From contig JACPHJ010000040.1 in assembly GCA_016188675.1 (NCBI GenBank), positions 1 to 33,201 of the forward strand: 33,201 nucleotides of DNA, written 5' to 3'. The DNA comes from Planctomycetota bacterium (GTDB lineage Bacteria; Planctomycetota; Brocadiia; Brocadiales; Brocadiaceae). Made by a program: the position numbers and the translations under genes. Numbering within the stretch: position 1 is the stretch's first letter; every line of letters starts with the position of its first letter. The notes beneath the pieces were generated by a model. It was not told the DNA's origin. It saw only the letters and a program-made list of their open reading frames with translations, and did no database searches. Positions 8,092 to 15,764 of the stretch are shown here, in pieces.

Positions 8092-9183
8092 TCAGTGACA
8101 ACAGGCGTCCCTTATTTTTGCATGTTTCTTCGTATCCACAAGCTCTTTTAGATTTTTTAGTAAAGCATCAATTTCTTCCCTTGTTCCAATAGTGATGCGC
8201 AGGCAATCGTCCAGCCGCCTTAAATTAAAATACCTTACCAGTATTTTTCGTGATTTTAAAGTCTGGTATAAATTGTGAGCGGAAATCCCTTTCATGCATC
8301 GTGCCAGTACAAAGTTTGTTTGGGAGGGATACACAAAAAATCCCATATCCTCCAAAGATTTTGTAAGGTAATTCCGCGTTTCTTTTATTTTTTCAACGTG
8401 GGCATTCATGCTTTTTTGGTCATCAAGGGCAGCCACTACGGCAGCAATGCTGAGCCGGTCAACGTTATACGAATCCTTAACCTTCATCATTCCCTGAATG
8501 AGGGATTCCTGGGCGATACAAAATCCCAGCCGGATGCCGGCTAATGAATATGATTTTGAGAGTGTTCTCAGAATGATGACGTTGTCGTGTTTTTCAGCGA
8601 GGCTGAGGCAGTTATCTTCGGCAAAGTCGGCATATGCTTCATCGACGACAAGTACACCGTCTATGGCGGATGCGATCTTTGATATTTTGCTGTGAGGAAT
8701 CATCGTTCCCGATGGCGAGTTTGGGTTTGCAATAAACGTAACCTTTGCGCCTTCTATGATAAAATCTTCGGAAAGCGAATAATCTTCATTGAATTCCACT
8801 GCGCACGAAATGCCGTCTTGTAATTCAGCAAGTGTCTTGTAAAGCATGTATGATGGATACGGAAAAACCACCTTATCGCCCGGTCCCGCAAAACTCCGTA
8901 TGATGATAGACAACAGGTCGTCTGAACCATTCCCTGCCATAACCCATTCCGGCTTCGTACCCAGTGTCTCGGCAATTTTTATCCTCGCAGCCGTTGCGAT
9001 AGGGTCAGGATAAAGACGAAGGTTGTCGTTTACCGCCTCCTTGACGGCATTCAATACTTTTGGAGAAGGTGGATACGGATTTTCATTGGTGTTGAGCTTT
9101 ATGTAGATGCCGTCCTTCGGCTGCTCACCCGGTGTATATCCCGACATCCTTTCAATATTGTCCCTAAAATAACTCAAAAGCAT
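8092..9183 (-). CDS. hisC: Histidinol-phosphate aminotransferase
   Basis: HisC transfers an amino group from glutamate to imidazoleacetol phosphate using pyridoxal phosphate. The 363-residue fold-type I enzyme shows the N-terminal LNTNENPYPPSP substrate-binding segment, the GNGSDDLL cofactor loop, NPNSPSGT, the DEAYADF aspartate and the PLP lysine Lys210 in TLSKSYSLAGIRLG. AAGGAG lies only one base before the ATG at 9183, so initiation could instead use the in-frame TTG two codons later. It precedes hisB; hisD is 420 bases upstream across a repeat-filled gap, all on the - strand. Confidence 0.96.
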   Translation of the reverse strand: MLLSYFRDNIERMSGYTPGEQPKDGIYIKLNTNENPYPPSPKVLNAVKEAVNDNLRLYPDPIATAARIKIAETLGTKPEWVMAGNGSDDLLSIIIRSFAGPGDKVVFPYPSYMLYKTLAELQDGISCAVEFNEDYSLSEDFIIEGAKVTFIANPNSPSGTMIPHSKISKIASAIDGVLVVDEAYADFAEDNCLSLAEKHDNVIILRTLSKSYSLAGIRLGFCIAQESLIQGMMKVKDSYNVDRLSIAAVVAALDDQKSMNAHVEKIKETRNYLTKSLEDMGFFVYPSQTNFVLARCMKGISAHNLYQTLKSRKILVRYFNLRRLDDCLRITIGTREEIDALLKNLKELVDTKKHAKIRDACCH

Positions 9184-9603
9184 ACTCCTTAAAATACTTT
9201 ATACGCCATGCGTCTTCACAAATAAAGTCAAATTTTGGAATAAATTAGGTTGCCTATTGTAGCGACTTTTTAGATACACTGCAAATGCCGGTGAAAAATA
9301 ACCCCCTCGCCCCCTAGTTATTAAGGGGGATTTCCTCTCGTCCCCCTTAGAAAAGGGGGATTCAGGGGGTTGTGTTTTTCATGAGTCTTTACAACCCCCA
9401 TGCCCCCTTTATTAAGGGGGATTTTATGCCTGCTACCACCCGCAAAGCCGCATAAATAAAATGAAAATTCCTATACAATTAAATTCCTTACAGCAGGGGA
9501 AAGGTTTGAAACCTGTCCCTGCACAGTGCAACAAAATACTGTTGTTAATAATATTTTCAAAAAACTAAATTGCTACAAAAATCGTAAATCTGAAACCGCA
9601 AAT
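9184..9603. other. Gene-free stretch between hisC and hisD
   Basis: 420 bases without a gene. The central part (9296-9426) is a cluster of C-run/G-run hairpins listed as a repeat. The rest is AT-rich with no convincing promoter or RNA gene. In transcription direction it lies after hisD and before hisC, so it may end or weaken the hisD transcript. Confidence 0.6.
9296..9426. repeat. Palindromic repeat cluster of CCCCCTT...AAGGGGG units
   Basis: Three hairpins follow one another: CCCCCTAGTTATTAAGGGGG near 9310-9329, TCCCCCTTAGAAAAGGGGGA at 9341-9360 and CCCCCTTTATTAAGGGGG near 9403-9420. A larger inversion pairs AGGGGGTTGT (9364-9373) with ACAACCCCC (9391-9399). A related unit occurs at 12105-12144. 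This is the pattern of dispersed extragenic palindromes, with no coding content. Confidence 0.8.
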
Positions 9604-10914
9604 CTAAAATCTAGGCTTGGGATTTAGTCGTATTTGTACCGACCTTGTATGTGCGTCCAAACCTTCGGCCTCTGAAATTTCCACAACATCTTTGCAGGCT
9701 TCCTTAAGCGCCGGCCTGGAATAGGCTATTACGCTCGACCTTTTCAGAAAATCGTTTACAGATAAACCAGACGAAAAACGAGCCGTTCCGCTTGTGGGAA
9801 GCACATGAGAGGGTCCTGCAATGTAGTCTCCCAAGGCTACGGGTGTGTATGCGCCCAGGAAAATTGCGCCTGCATGTTTGATACCCGATAGTATAGTCCT
9901 TGGGTTTTGCGTCATAATCTGCAAATGTTCCGGGGCCAGGGTATTGGCTATCTCGACGCATTCGTCAATGTTTTTTGTCAGGATAATGACGCCGAATTTA
10001 TCAAGGCATTTTTTGGTATCTTCATGCCGTTTGAGTTTGGAGATTTGTTGTTTTAACTCTGTTTTCACTTGTTCCACCAGGGATTCCGAAAAAGTTACCA
10101 GTATTGAGATGCCGGGCGAATGTTCTGCCTGTGATAACAGGTCAGAAGCCACAAACGAGGGGGTTGCCCTGTCGTCGGCTATAATCAGCACCTCACTGGG
10201 TCCTGCCAGCATGTCAATGCCAGCATATCCAAATATCTCTTTTTTTGCAAGTGTTACGAAAATATTTCCAGGCCCTACGATCTTATCTACCTTTGGAATG
10301 GTTTCGGTGCCAAATGCAAGGGCGGCGATAGCCTGAGCGCCTCCAACCTTGTATATTTCGTTAACACCCGCTTCCCTCGCTGCTACCAGTCTTTCAGGTG
10401 GAATGGTTCCGTCTTTCGCAGGTGGCGTGGTCATTACTATTTTATCTACGCCTGCTGCCTTTGCCGGTACGGTATTCATCAATACGGTGGATGGATACGA
10501 TGCTGAACCGCCAGGAACGTACACCCCCGCACTTTCCAAAGGAGTATATAAGGTATCAAGCACAACGCCGTGTGTCTTTAACGGACTCACTGTCCGGATT
10601 TTTATGTGTTCCTGGTACGCCCTAATATTACAGATAGCCCGTTGAATGGACTTTACAAAGTGGAGGGGAATTCTTTTGTAAGCATCCTCAATTTCTCTGT
10701 CTTTTACTTGAAATTCATCAGGCGAAAGAGAAACCTTATCAAAACATCTGCTATACCTTGTAATGGCCTTATCACCTAGTTTCCGGACGTCCCCGATAAT
10801 CTTGAGTACCGTCTTCCGGTGGTTAGTTGATAGGTCATCCAGGAGGCTTAATTGTTGTTTGAGTTTTACAATTTCCCTGCCTATATTACATTCCCATGTC
10901 CTGAGAATCCTCAT
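9604..10914 (-). CDS. hisD: Histidinol dehydrogenase
   Basis: HisD carries out the last two NAD-dependent oxidations of histidine synthesis (histidinol to histidine) with a bound zinc ion. The 436 residues match the family length. Visible features are the GSASYPSTVLM loop, GPGNIFVTLAKKEIFG, the zinc ligands in LLSQAEHSPG (Gln, His) and GDYIAGPSHVLPTSG (Asp), the catalytic Glu-His in APEHLQI, and the C-terminal His in LDAHTRSVQIRL. The ATG at 10914 has only an A-rich, weak ribosome binding site. A consensus promoter about 90 bases upstream and a terminator-like hairpin in the leader suggest the gene heads its own transcript, possibly with leader control. Confidence 0.96.
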   Translation of the reverse strand: MRILRTWECNIGREIVKLKQQLSLLDDLSTNHRKTVLKIIGDVRKLGDKAITRYSRCFDKVSLSPDEFQVKDREIEDAYKRIPLHFVKSIQRAICNIRAYQEHIKIRTVSPLKTHGVVLDTLYTPLESAGVYVPGGSASYPSTVLMNTVPAKAAGVDKIVMTTPPAKDGTIPPERLVAAREAGVNEIYKVGGAQAIAALAFGTETIPKVDKIVGPGNIFVTLAKKEIFGYAGIDMLAGPSEVLIIADDRATPSFVASDLLSQAEHSPGISILVTFSESLVEQVKTELKQQISKLKRHEDTKKCLDKFGVIILTKNIDECVEIANTLAPEHLQIMTQNPRTILSGIKHAGAIFLGAYTPVALGDYIAGPSHVLPTSGTARFSSGLSVNDFLKRSSVIAYSRPALKEACKDVVEISEAEGLDAHTRSVQIRLNPKPRF

Positions 10915-10931
10915 CTTTTTGCGTTCTCAAA

Positions 10932-10956
10932 AATTAAACGAGGCCTAAGCCTCGTT
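10932..10956 (-). promoter_or_regulatory. Terminator-like hairpin in the hisD leader
   Basis: Read on the - strand, AACGAGGC-TTAG-GCCTCGTT forms a perfect 8-base-pair stem with a 4-base loop (10956 to 10937). It is followed by the T-rich TTTAATTTTT (about 10939-10930). It lies between the hisD promoter and the hisD start codon, 22 bases before the ATG, so it cannot be the end of another gene on this strand. It could be an attenuator or a protein/RNA target site. No His-codon leader peptide was found. Confidence 0.6.
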
Positions 10957-11000
10957 ATATATGCGAAATAATTGCCTGTTTAAGGTAATATGTAAAAAAA

Positions 11001-11029
11001 ATTATATTTTTTACTTAGAATATTGTCAA
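11001..11029 (-). promoter_or_regulatory. Consensus sigma70-type promoter of hisD
   Basis: On the - strand a perfect TTGACA (11029-11024) and a perfect TATAAT (11006-11001) are separated by exactly 17 bases. Transcription would start near 10994, giving a leader of about 80 bases before hisD. Confidence 0.85.
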
Positions 11030-11055
11030 GGAAAATGAAAAGGCTTAGTTTCGTT

Positions 11056-11083
11056 TTGACTTTCATTCATAAAGCGATATAAT
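11056..11083 (+). promoter_or_regulatory. Promoter of the RNase HII-like gene
   Basis: TTGACT (11056-11061) and TATAAT (11078-11083) are 16 bases apart on the + strand. The start site would be near 11090, giving a leader of only about 20 bases before the ATG at 11110 and leaving little room for a ribosome binding site. It is divergent from the hisD promoter about 30 bases away. Confidence 0.75.
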
Positions 11084-11109
11084 ACACCTGTTTTAAAAAT
11101 GGCACTATT

Positions 11110-12069
11110 ATGACTATTATAGCAGGTATAGATGAGGCTGGATATGGTCCTTTGCTAGGACCGATGGTGATTACTATCACGGCCTTTGATGTGTCAGACG
11201 AAAAGGCCGATTGTTCTTTGTGGGATTTGTTGAAAGGCGCTATTTCAAACGACCTGAAAGGCCGGGGACACCGGCTGGCAGTTTGTGATAGCAAAAGATT
11301 ATATAATGTCCAAAAAGGCTTAAAACCACTGGAAGATGTTGTTCTTTCGTTCCTCCGGTCAAAGGATTCAAAAACCACGTCATTTCATCAATTGCTGAAG
11401 AATTTGTTATGTTACAATACCGAGACTATTGCCGGATACCCGTGGTATGCTGAGAAGGATTATCCTTTACCTTTAACCACGAGTGGTTCTGCCGTCTTAA
11501 ATTATACTGATTTGTTAAAGCATGCGTTGAATAAGCAAGGTGTGCAGTTTTGTTATGCAAGCAGTTGTGTTGTAACTGTTCAGGAGTTTAATGAACAGGT
11601 AAGATCGGCTGGGAATAAGGCGGTTGTCCTGTTCAATAATTGCGCGACGCTTCTCTCCAGGTTGTGGAATAATTTTAGGGGAGATATAAGGCTGATTGTT
11701 GACAAGCAGGGTGGCAGAAACAATTATTCCGGACTACTGAAAGGTTGCTTGCCTGAGGCAGACGTAAAAATTTTAAAAGAAGGCGCTGAAGTGTCGGCGT
11801 ATGAAGTGGTAAATAATCAAAGGAAGATGAACATTTCCTTTGTGGAAAAAGGCGAAGACACATGTATGGCGGTGGCGCTGGCATCAATTTTCAGTAAATA
11901 CATTCGGGAATTGTTTATGCATTTAGAAAATCAGTATTGGCTTCATTTTGTGCCTGATTTAAAGCCAACGGCAGGATATTATCAGGATGCCCTGCGGTTT
12001 TTATCTCAGATAGCCCATATTAAAGGGAAAGAAGCAATTCAGGATAATATTTTAATACGTATTAAATAA
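11110..12069 (+). CDS. RNase HII-like nuclease, long variant
   Basis: This 319-residue protein has an RNase H-fold of the RNase HII type but is about 100 residues longer than normal RnhB. GIDEAGYGPLLGPMV holds the first acidic pair (Asp8, Glu9), CDSKRL holds the DSK motif (Asp60) and VDKQGGRNNY holds a third acid (Asp198). ASIFSKYIRELFM resembles the C-terminal helix of RnhB. Canonical RNase HII has GRG after DEA; here it is GYG (Tyr12). The central region (about 95-180) has no counterpart I recognise. RNase HII nicks RNA 5' to a ribonucleotide in DNA, but the altered motif makes the substrate uncertain. No Shine-Dalgarno sequence is visible and the leader is short. Related long forms occur, to my recollection, in planctomycetes. 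Confidence 0.75.
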   Translation: MTIIAGIDEAGYGPLLGPMVITITAFDVSDEKADCSLWDLLKGAISNDLKGRGHRLAVCDSKRLYNVQKGLKPLEDVVLSFLRSKDSKTTSFHQLLKNLLCYNTETIAGYPWYAEKDYPLPLTTSGSAVLNYTDLLKHALNKQGVQFCYASSCVVTVQEFNEQVRSAGNKAVVLFNNCATLLSRLWNNFRGDIRLIVDKQGGRNNYSGLLKGCLPEADVKILKEGAEVSAYEVVNNQRKMNISFVEKGEDTCMAVALASIFSKYIRELFMHLENQYWLHFVPDLKPTAGYYQDALRFLSQIAHIKGKEAIQDNILIRIK

Positions 12070-12104
12070 GTGTTTGAAACCACAGATTTCTCAGATTACA
12101 CAGA

Positions 12105-12144
12105 CCTCCCCCTATCCCCCTCCTGAGGGGGACAAAGGGGGAGG
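12105..12144. repeat. Palindromic C-run/G-run repeat
   Basis: CCTCCCCCT (12105-12113) pairs with AGGGGGAGG (12136-12144), and CCCCCTCCTGAGGGGG forms an inner stem. It resembles the units at 9296-9426. It lies between the RNase HII-like gene and asd and could also slow transcription. Confidence 0.7.
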
Positions 12145-12193
12145 AATCTCTGTGATTTAAAGTGTTTAACGATGAAAGGAGTTTTTTGAAAAG

Positions 12194-13201
12194 ATGGCTG
12201 TAAATGTGGCAGTGGTGGGTGCGACGGGCGCTGTCGGTGAGGAATTTCTCAGGATACTTGAAGAAAGAAAGTTTCCCATAAAGGAATTGAGATTATTGGC
12301 CTCAAAACGTTCTGCTGGGAAGAAGATGCGATTTTGTGGGGCCGATCATACGGTGCATGAACTAACCAAGCATTCTTTCCAGGGGATTAAGATTGCCCTC
12401 TTTAGTGCGGGTGCGAGTATCAGCAGGGAATATGTGCCTTATGCGATTGAAAGCGGAGCTGTCTGTGTGGACAATTCAAGCGCCTTCAGGATGGATGACG
12501 ACGTGCCTCTTGTAGTGCCTGAGGTGAATCCGCAAGATATCGCGAAGCATCATGGCGTGATCGCCAATCCCAATTGTTCAACAATTCAGATGGTGGTTGC
12601 CTTAAAGCCGATCCATGACGCTGCCAGGATAAAACGGGTTGTCGTTTCAACGTACCAGGCGGTATCCGGCGCCGGGCTTAAAGCCATTGACGAACTTCAA
12701 AAGGAGAGTTCCAGTATTCTTTCAGGGAAGGGGAATTTTCAGAGAAACTTGTTTCCGCATCAGATAGCCTTTAACGTTTTACCACAGATTCCACAGAGCA
12801 ATGCGTTTTTGCCAAACGGATATACATCCGAAGAAATGAAGATGGTGAGTGAGACAAAAAAAATTATGGGTGACAATAACATTCGGGTAACTGCAACAAC
12901 CGTACGTGTCCCCGTTATTCGCAGTCATAGCGAGTCTGTGAATATAGAAACAGAGAAAAAAATTACGGCAGCAGCGGTAAAAAAGCTTCTTTCAACGGCG
13001 CCGGGGGTTAAGCTGTTGGACGACCCTGCCAATCAATTGTACCCGCTAGCCACCGTGGCTGCGGGAAGAGACGAAGTCTTTGTGGGTCGTATCCGTGAAG
13101 ACGAATCCATTGATAACGGCATAAATATGTGGATCGTGAGCGATAATGTGAGAAAGGGCGCTGCCCTCAATGCCATCCAGATTGCAGAGAAGCTGTTGTA
13201 A
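12194..13201 (+). CDS. asd: Aspartate-semialdehyde dehydrogenase
   Basis: Asd reduces aspartyl phosphate to aspartate semialdehyde with NADPH, the branch point to lysine/diaminopimelate, threonine and methionine. The 335 residues match the bacterial family. They show the N-terminal NADP loop VVGATGAVGEEF, the active-site Cys128 in ANPNCSTIQ, the SGAGLKAIDEL segment and a C-terminal half with VRVPVIRSHSESVNIE. AAAGGAG at 12175-12181 lies 12 bases before the ATG, a slightly long spacing. The gene converges on the GlcF-like gene, with 37 bases between stops. Confidence 0.96.
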   Translation: MAVNVAVVGATGAVGEEFLRILEERKFPIKELRLLASKRSAGKKMRFCGADHTVHELTKHSFQGIKIALFSAGASISREYVPYAIESGAVCVDNSSAFRMDDDVPLVVPEVNPQDIAKHHGVIANPNCSTIQMVVALKPIHDAARIKRVVVSTYQAVSGAGLKAIDELQKESSSILSGKGNFQRNLFPHQIAFNVLPQIPQSNAFLPNGYTSEEMKMVSETKKIMGDNNIRVTATTVRVPVIRSHSESVNIETEKKITAAAVKKLLSTAPGVKLLDDPANQLYPLATVAAGRDEVFVGRIREDESIDNGINMWIVSDNVRKGAALNAIQIAEKLL

Positions 13202-13238
13202 CAGAGTAAGGGTACGGCGCATTCTCAACAGCCTTTAC

Positions 13239-14474
13239 TCAAGGAGTCGTTAATAGTGCATCGCGTAACACCTGTATGGTGTGGGTACATTTCACTTCAG
13301 AACCCCTTGCGGCAAGCAGGTCTTCGATTTGGAGACGGCATCCCGGACAGCCCGTTGCCACGACCTCTGTGCTGCTTTTTTCAATAGCCCTTGCCTTGTA
13401 CTCTCCAATCTTCATGGAGAGGTCGTAATGTAATAAATTAAACACCCCGCCTCCGCCGCAGCACCGTTCCGGGGCTTCCATCTCTTGAAGCCTGGCAGAA
13501 CGCCTCAAAATATCTCTTGGTTGTTTTGAGATGTTTTGACCCCAATAGAGATGACACGGGTCATGGTAGGTAATCTTTGTATTCAGTGTTTTCAGCGCCT
13601 TTGTTTCGTGGGCAAAATATTTTTCAATAAACTCGGAGATATCATATAATTTGCCTGAAAAATTCAAGGCACGGTCACCCAGGATACGGGGATAATCCCT
13701 TTTCAGTGTCCTTCCGCAGGTAGCACAGGCATTGATGATGAAATCGACATTGGCTTCCTCAAATACCTGTAAATTTACTTCAGCCAGTTTCTGCGCCGTT
13801 TTTACATCACCCAGTGATCGGGCGGGAATGCCGCAGCACAACTGTTTTTGCGGAACTATTACCTCAACCTCCAGATGGTTTAAAACCTCAATTACCGCAT
13901 CGGCAATGTCGGTATAGACGTAGTTGATGAGGCAGCCCACATAAAATCCCACTCTCATCCTGGGATGCGGTATTTTTCCGGGATTACGATATTTGTTTAG
14001 TGCCGTTCTTTTCGCTAAAGGCGGGATCCATCTGCCGCCCATAAACATGAAGGGCAGATGTCTCATGGCGCCATGTCGTTTTAATGGCACTAAACGTTGA
14101 AATGAAGCGGCAGCCTTCAGGAGTATGTTGAACAGCCATCTCCGGGTCAAAAACAACCTGAATATCATCCGTGGTATAAACCATATGCCGAGGCGACTTG
14201 CCATATCGTCGAGCATGGTCTGAATGATCAGATCATAATCTACGCCCGAAGGGCAGATGCTGGAACATCGAAGGCATTTCTTGCAGGAGAGGAGGTAGTC
14301 TCTCAATAATTCGGTATGAAAAATTTCACCGTCTCGTAAAGACTCGGCCAGACTGATGCGGCCTCTTGCCACCATAGATTCGTTGCCCGTTTCTATAAAA
14401 ACAGGGCAAATCGAGCGACATTTGCCGCACTTTGCACACTTGTTAATTTCAGTTTCGAAGGACGGAGCGAGCAT
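13239..14474 (-). CDS. GlcF-like (Fe-S) oxidoreductase subunit with two CCG domains
   Basis: This 411-residue protein begins with a two-cluster ferredoxin-like domain: Cys13, Cys16, Cys19, Cys23 and Cys64, Cys67, Cys70, Cys74 (CxxCxxCxxxC pattern twice). Two cysteine-rich CCG domains follow: GCLINYVYTD...LCCGIPARSLGD and DPCHLYWG...ERCCGGGGVFN. This is the layout of the glycolate oxidase iron-sulfur subunit GlcF and of related electron-transfer subunits of D-lactate/glycolate or heterodisulfide-type enzymes. No flavin subunit (GlcD) lies next to it, so the electron donor is unknown. No signal peptide is present, so it is cytoplasmic or membrane-associated. The ATG at 14474 lacks a strong ribosome binding site. 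Confidence 0.88.
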   Translation of the reverse strand: MLAPSFETEINKCAKCGKCRSICPVFIETGNESMVARGRISLAESLRDGEIFHTELLRDYLLSCKKCLRCSSICPSGVDYDLIIQTMLDDMASRLGIWFIPRMIFRLFLTRRWLFNILLKAAASFQRLVPLKRHGAMRHLPFMFMGGRWIPPLAKRTALNKYRNPGKIPHPRMRVGFYVGCLINYVYTDIADAVIEVLNHLEVEVIVPQKQLCCGIPARSLGDVKTAQKLAEVNLQVFEEANVDFIINACATCGRTLKRDYPRILGDRALNFSGKLYDISEFIEKYFAHETKALKTLNTKITYHDPCHLYWGQNISKQPRDILRRSARLQEMEAPERCCGGGGVFNLLHYDLSMKIGEYKARAIEKSSTEVVATGCPGCRLQIEDLLAARGSEVKCTHTIQVLRDALLTTP

Positions 14475-14503
14475 GCTATTTTTGTAATTTTGGAAAAGGA
14501 AAA

Positions 14504-14537
14504 TAAAAAAGGGAGGCTAAAGAGCCTCCCTTTTTTG
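14504..14537 (-). terminator. Intrinsic terminator (bidirectional sequence)
   Basis: GGGAGGCT (14511-14518) and AGCCTCCC (14523-14530) form a perfect stem with a 4-base loop, flanked by A6 on the left and T6 on the right. It can act on both strands. It lies directly after the exported Thr/Pro-linker gene, transcribed on -, and before the GlcF-like gene, separating these units. Confidence 0.92.
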
Positions 14538-14554
14538 TTTTAAAAGCAGTATGT

Positions 14555-15610
14555 TCAACGATGCGTCTTTCTCCCATGAATGTCATCGTGTTTATTTCTT
14601 TTGCCATTTATTTTTATCTCATCACTTCCCTGGAATTTCGTGCCGTCTTCCAGCTCGCCTGATACCGTAAGTTCTGTTTTTATTTTCTTGTCACCATGGT
14701 CGTCGTGCATCTTGATTTCAAACCCTAGATCCAGGTCTTGTACGTTAAAGGTTGCAATGAACCGACCGGCTCCATCCACTTTTCCGCTGATAGCCGTCGC
14801 ACCTTCACAGACAACGGTACTCGTTACTATGTCATTAACACTGTAAGGTGAAGAGAGCGTAATAAAGGCTTTAAATTTACCTTTACTTTTCAGATTGATG
14901 GTTTCTGGCTTTATAGAGACCTCTGCCTCAACAACTGCCGGTGTTGCTGTGGGTGAAGTAGTAGCTGTAGGCGAAGCTGTAGTAACCGGTGTAGGTGTTG
15001 CTGCTGTCGTGGACTCTGAGATTATACCACCAGGGACTAGAATTGCGTCATCTGTAGCCGTAGATGCATTAAATATTTGTACCGCAGCTACGGAGGCTGT
15101 TGTCGTACCTGTTGGCGAACTGGTCGGTATTGGTGACGCAGTTGCTGTTGGGGTAGCAGTTGGAGTACTTGCTGGTGTTGGCGATGCAGCTACAGTCGGA
15201 GTAGGGGTTGTAGATGTCACTTTATTAATCACGACACTGGTAATTTCAATTTTGTCGTCTTTGATCAGGTCTTCGAGTGTAAATTCTTCTTCTGCTTTTC
15301 CATCGGTAATAGTGAATGATTTTTTATAGGTTTTGGAACTGTCATTAACCTCTGTTTCAATAACAAGTTCACTATTTTGGTTGACCAGTTTATGATCAGG
15401 ATATGTTCTCAATTCTTTTATGGACAATTCTACTTTACCATTATCTTTTATACTGATCTTTCCTTCTGCCTCTCTTTCATAAGAAGACAAGGATGAGCCG
15501 GTTAGGCTTGCTTTATATAAATCATCACCGTATCCTTTTTCAACGCCTACTGCGAGAATGCATGGTACGAATAAAAACCAACCCGCTAAAGCACGATATT
15601 TTTTCATCAT
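14555..15610 (-). CDS. Exported protein with Thr/Pro/Ser linkers and C-terminal beta domain
   Basis: This 351-residue protein has a signal peptide (residues 1 to about 28). A beta-rich N-terminal part (about 30-130) leads to a low-complexity linker of Thr/Pro/Ala/Ser (about 132-173), a short non-repetitive segment and a second such linker (about 202-226). A C-terminal domain (about 229-335) begins VSIKPETINLKSKGKFKAFI and includes the VVCEGATAISG and DGTKFQGSDEIKI segments. That domain resembles a beta-sandwich repeat seen in surface proteins of archaea and anammox bacteria, from memory. A basic, His-containing tail ends the protein. AAAGGAGG just before the paired ATGATG is an excellent ribosome binding site. 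Function is unknown; a cell-surface or envelope structural role is inferred, and the linkers could be O-glycosylated. Confidence 0.82.
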   Translation of the reverse strand: MMKKYRALAGWFLFVPCILAVGVEKGYGDDLYKASLTGSSLSSYEREAEGKISIKDNGKVELSIKELRTYPDHKLVNQNSELVIETEVNDSSKTYKKSFTITDGKAEEEFTLEDLIKDDKIEITSVVINKVTSTTPTPTVAASPTPASTPTATPTATASPIPTSSPTGTTTASVAAVQIFNASTATDDAILVPGGIISESTTAATPTPVTTASPTATTSPTATPAVVEAEVSIKPETINLKSKGKFKAFITLSSPYSVNDIVTSTVVCEGATAISGKVDGAGRFIATFNVQDLDLGFEIKMHDDHGDKKIKTELTVSGELEDGTKFQGSDEIKINGKRNKHDDIHGRKTHR

Positions 15611-15764
15611 TTTCTTCCTCCTTTCGTAAAATATATGTTATAGTTGTAAGTAAAATTTTATGTCTTTATATATGACATATATTTTGATTTTTGCAACCAA
15701 AATAATATAACATAAATTTACTAAAATATAAATAAATTAGTTATTTTACCGGGAAAACGTATAT

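Noticed and set aside
9296-9426. CRISPR-like array from regularly recurring C/G runs
   Set aside because: Units are palindromic and unevenly spaced, with no constant-length unique spacers and no cas genes nearby.
9845-10336. 163-codon + strand frame opposite hisD
   Set aside because: Antisense shadow of a well-conserved enzyme; no ribosome binding site or recognisable motif.
14895-15329. Long + strand open frame rich in Val/Gly/Ala opposite the exported linker protein
   Set aside because: It is the complement of the Thr/Pro-rich linker codons; it has no ribosome binding site and its repeats follow from the real gene on -.
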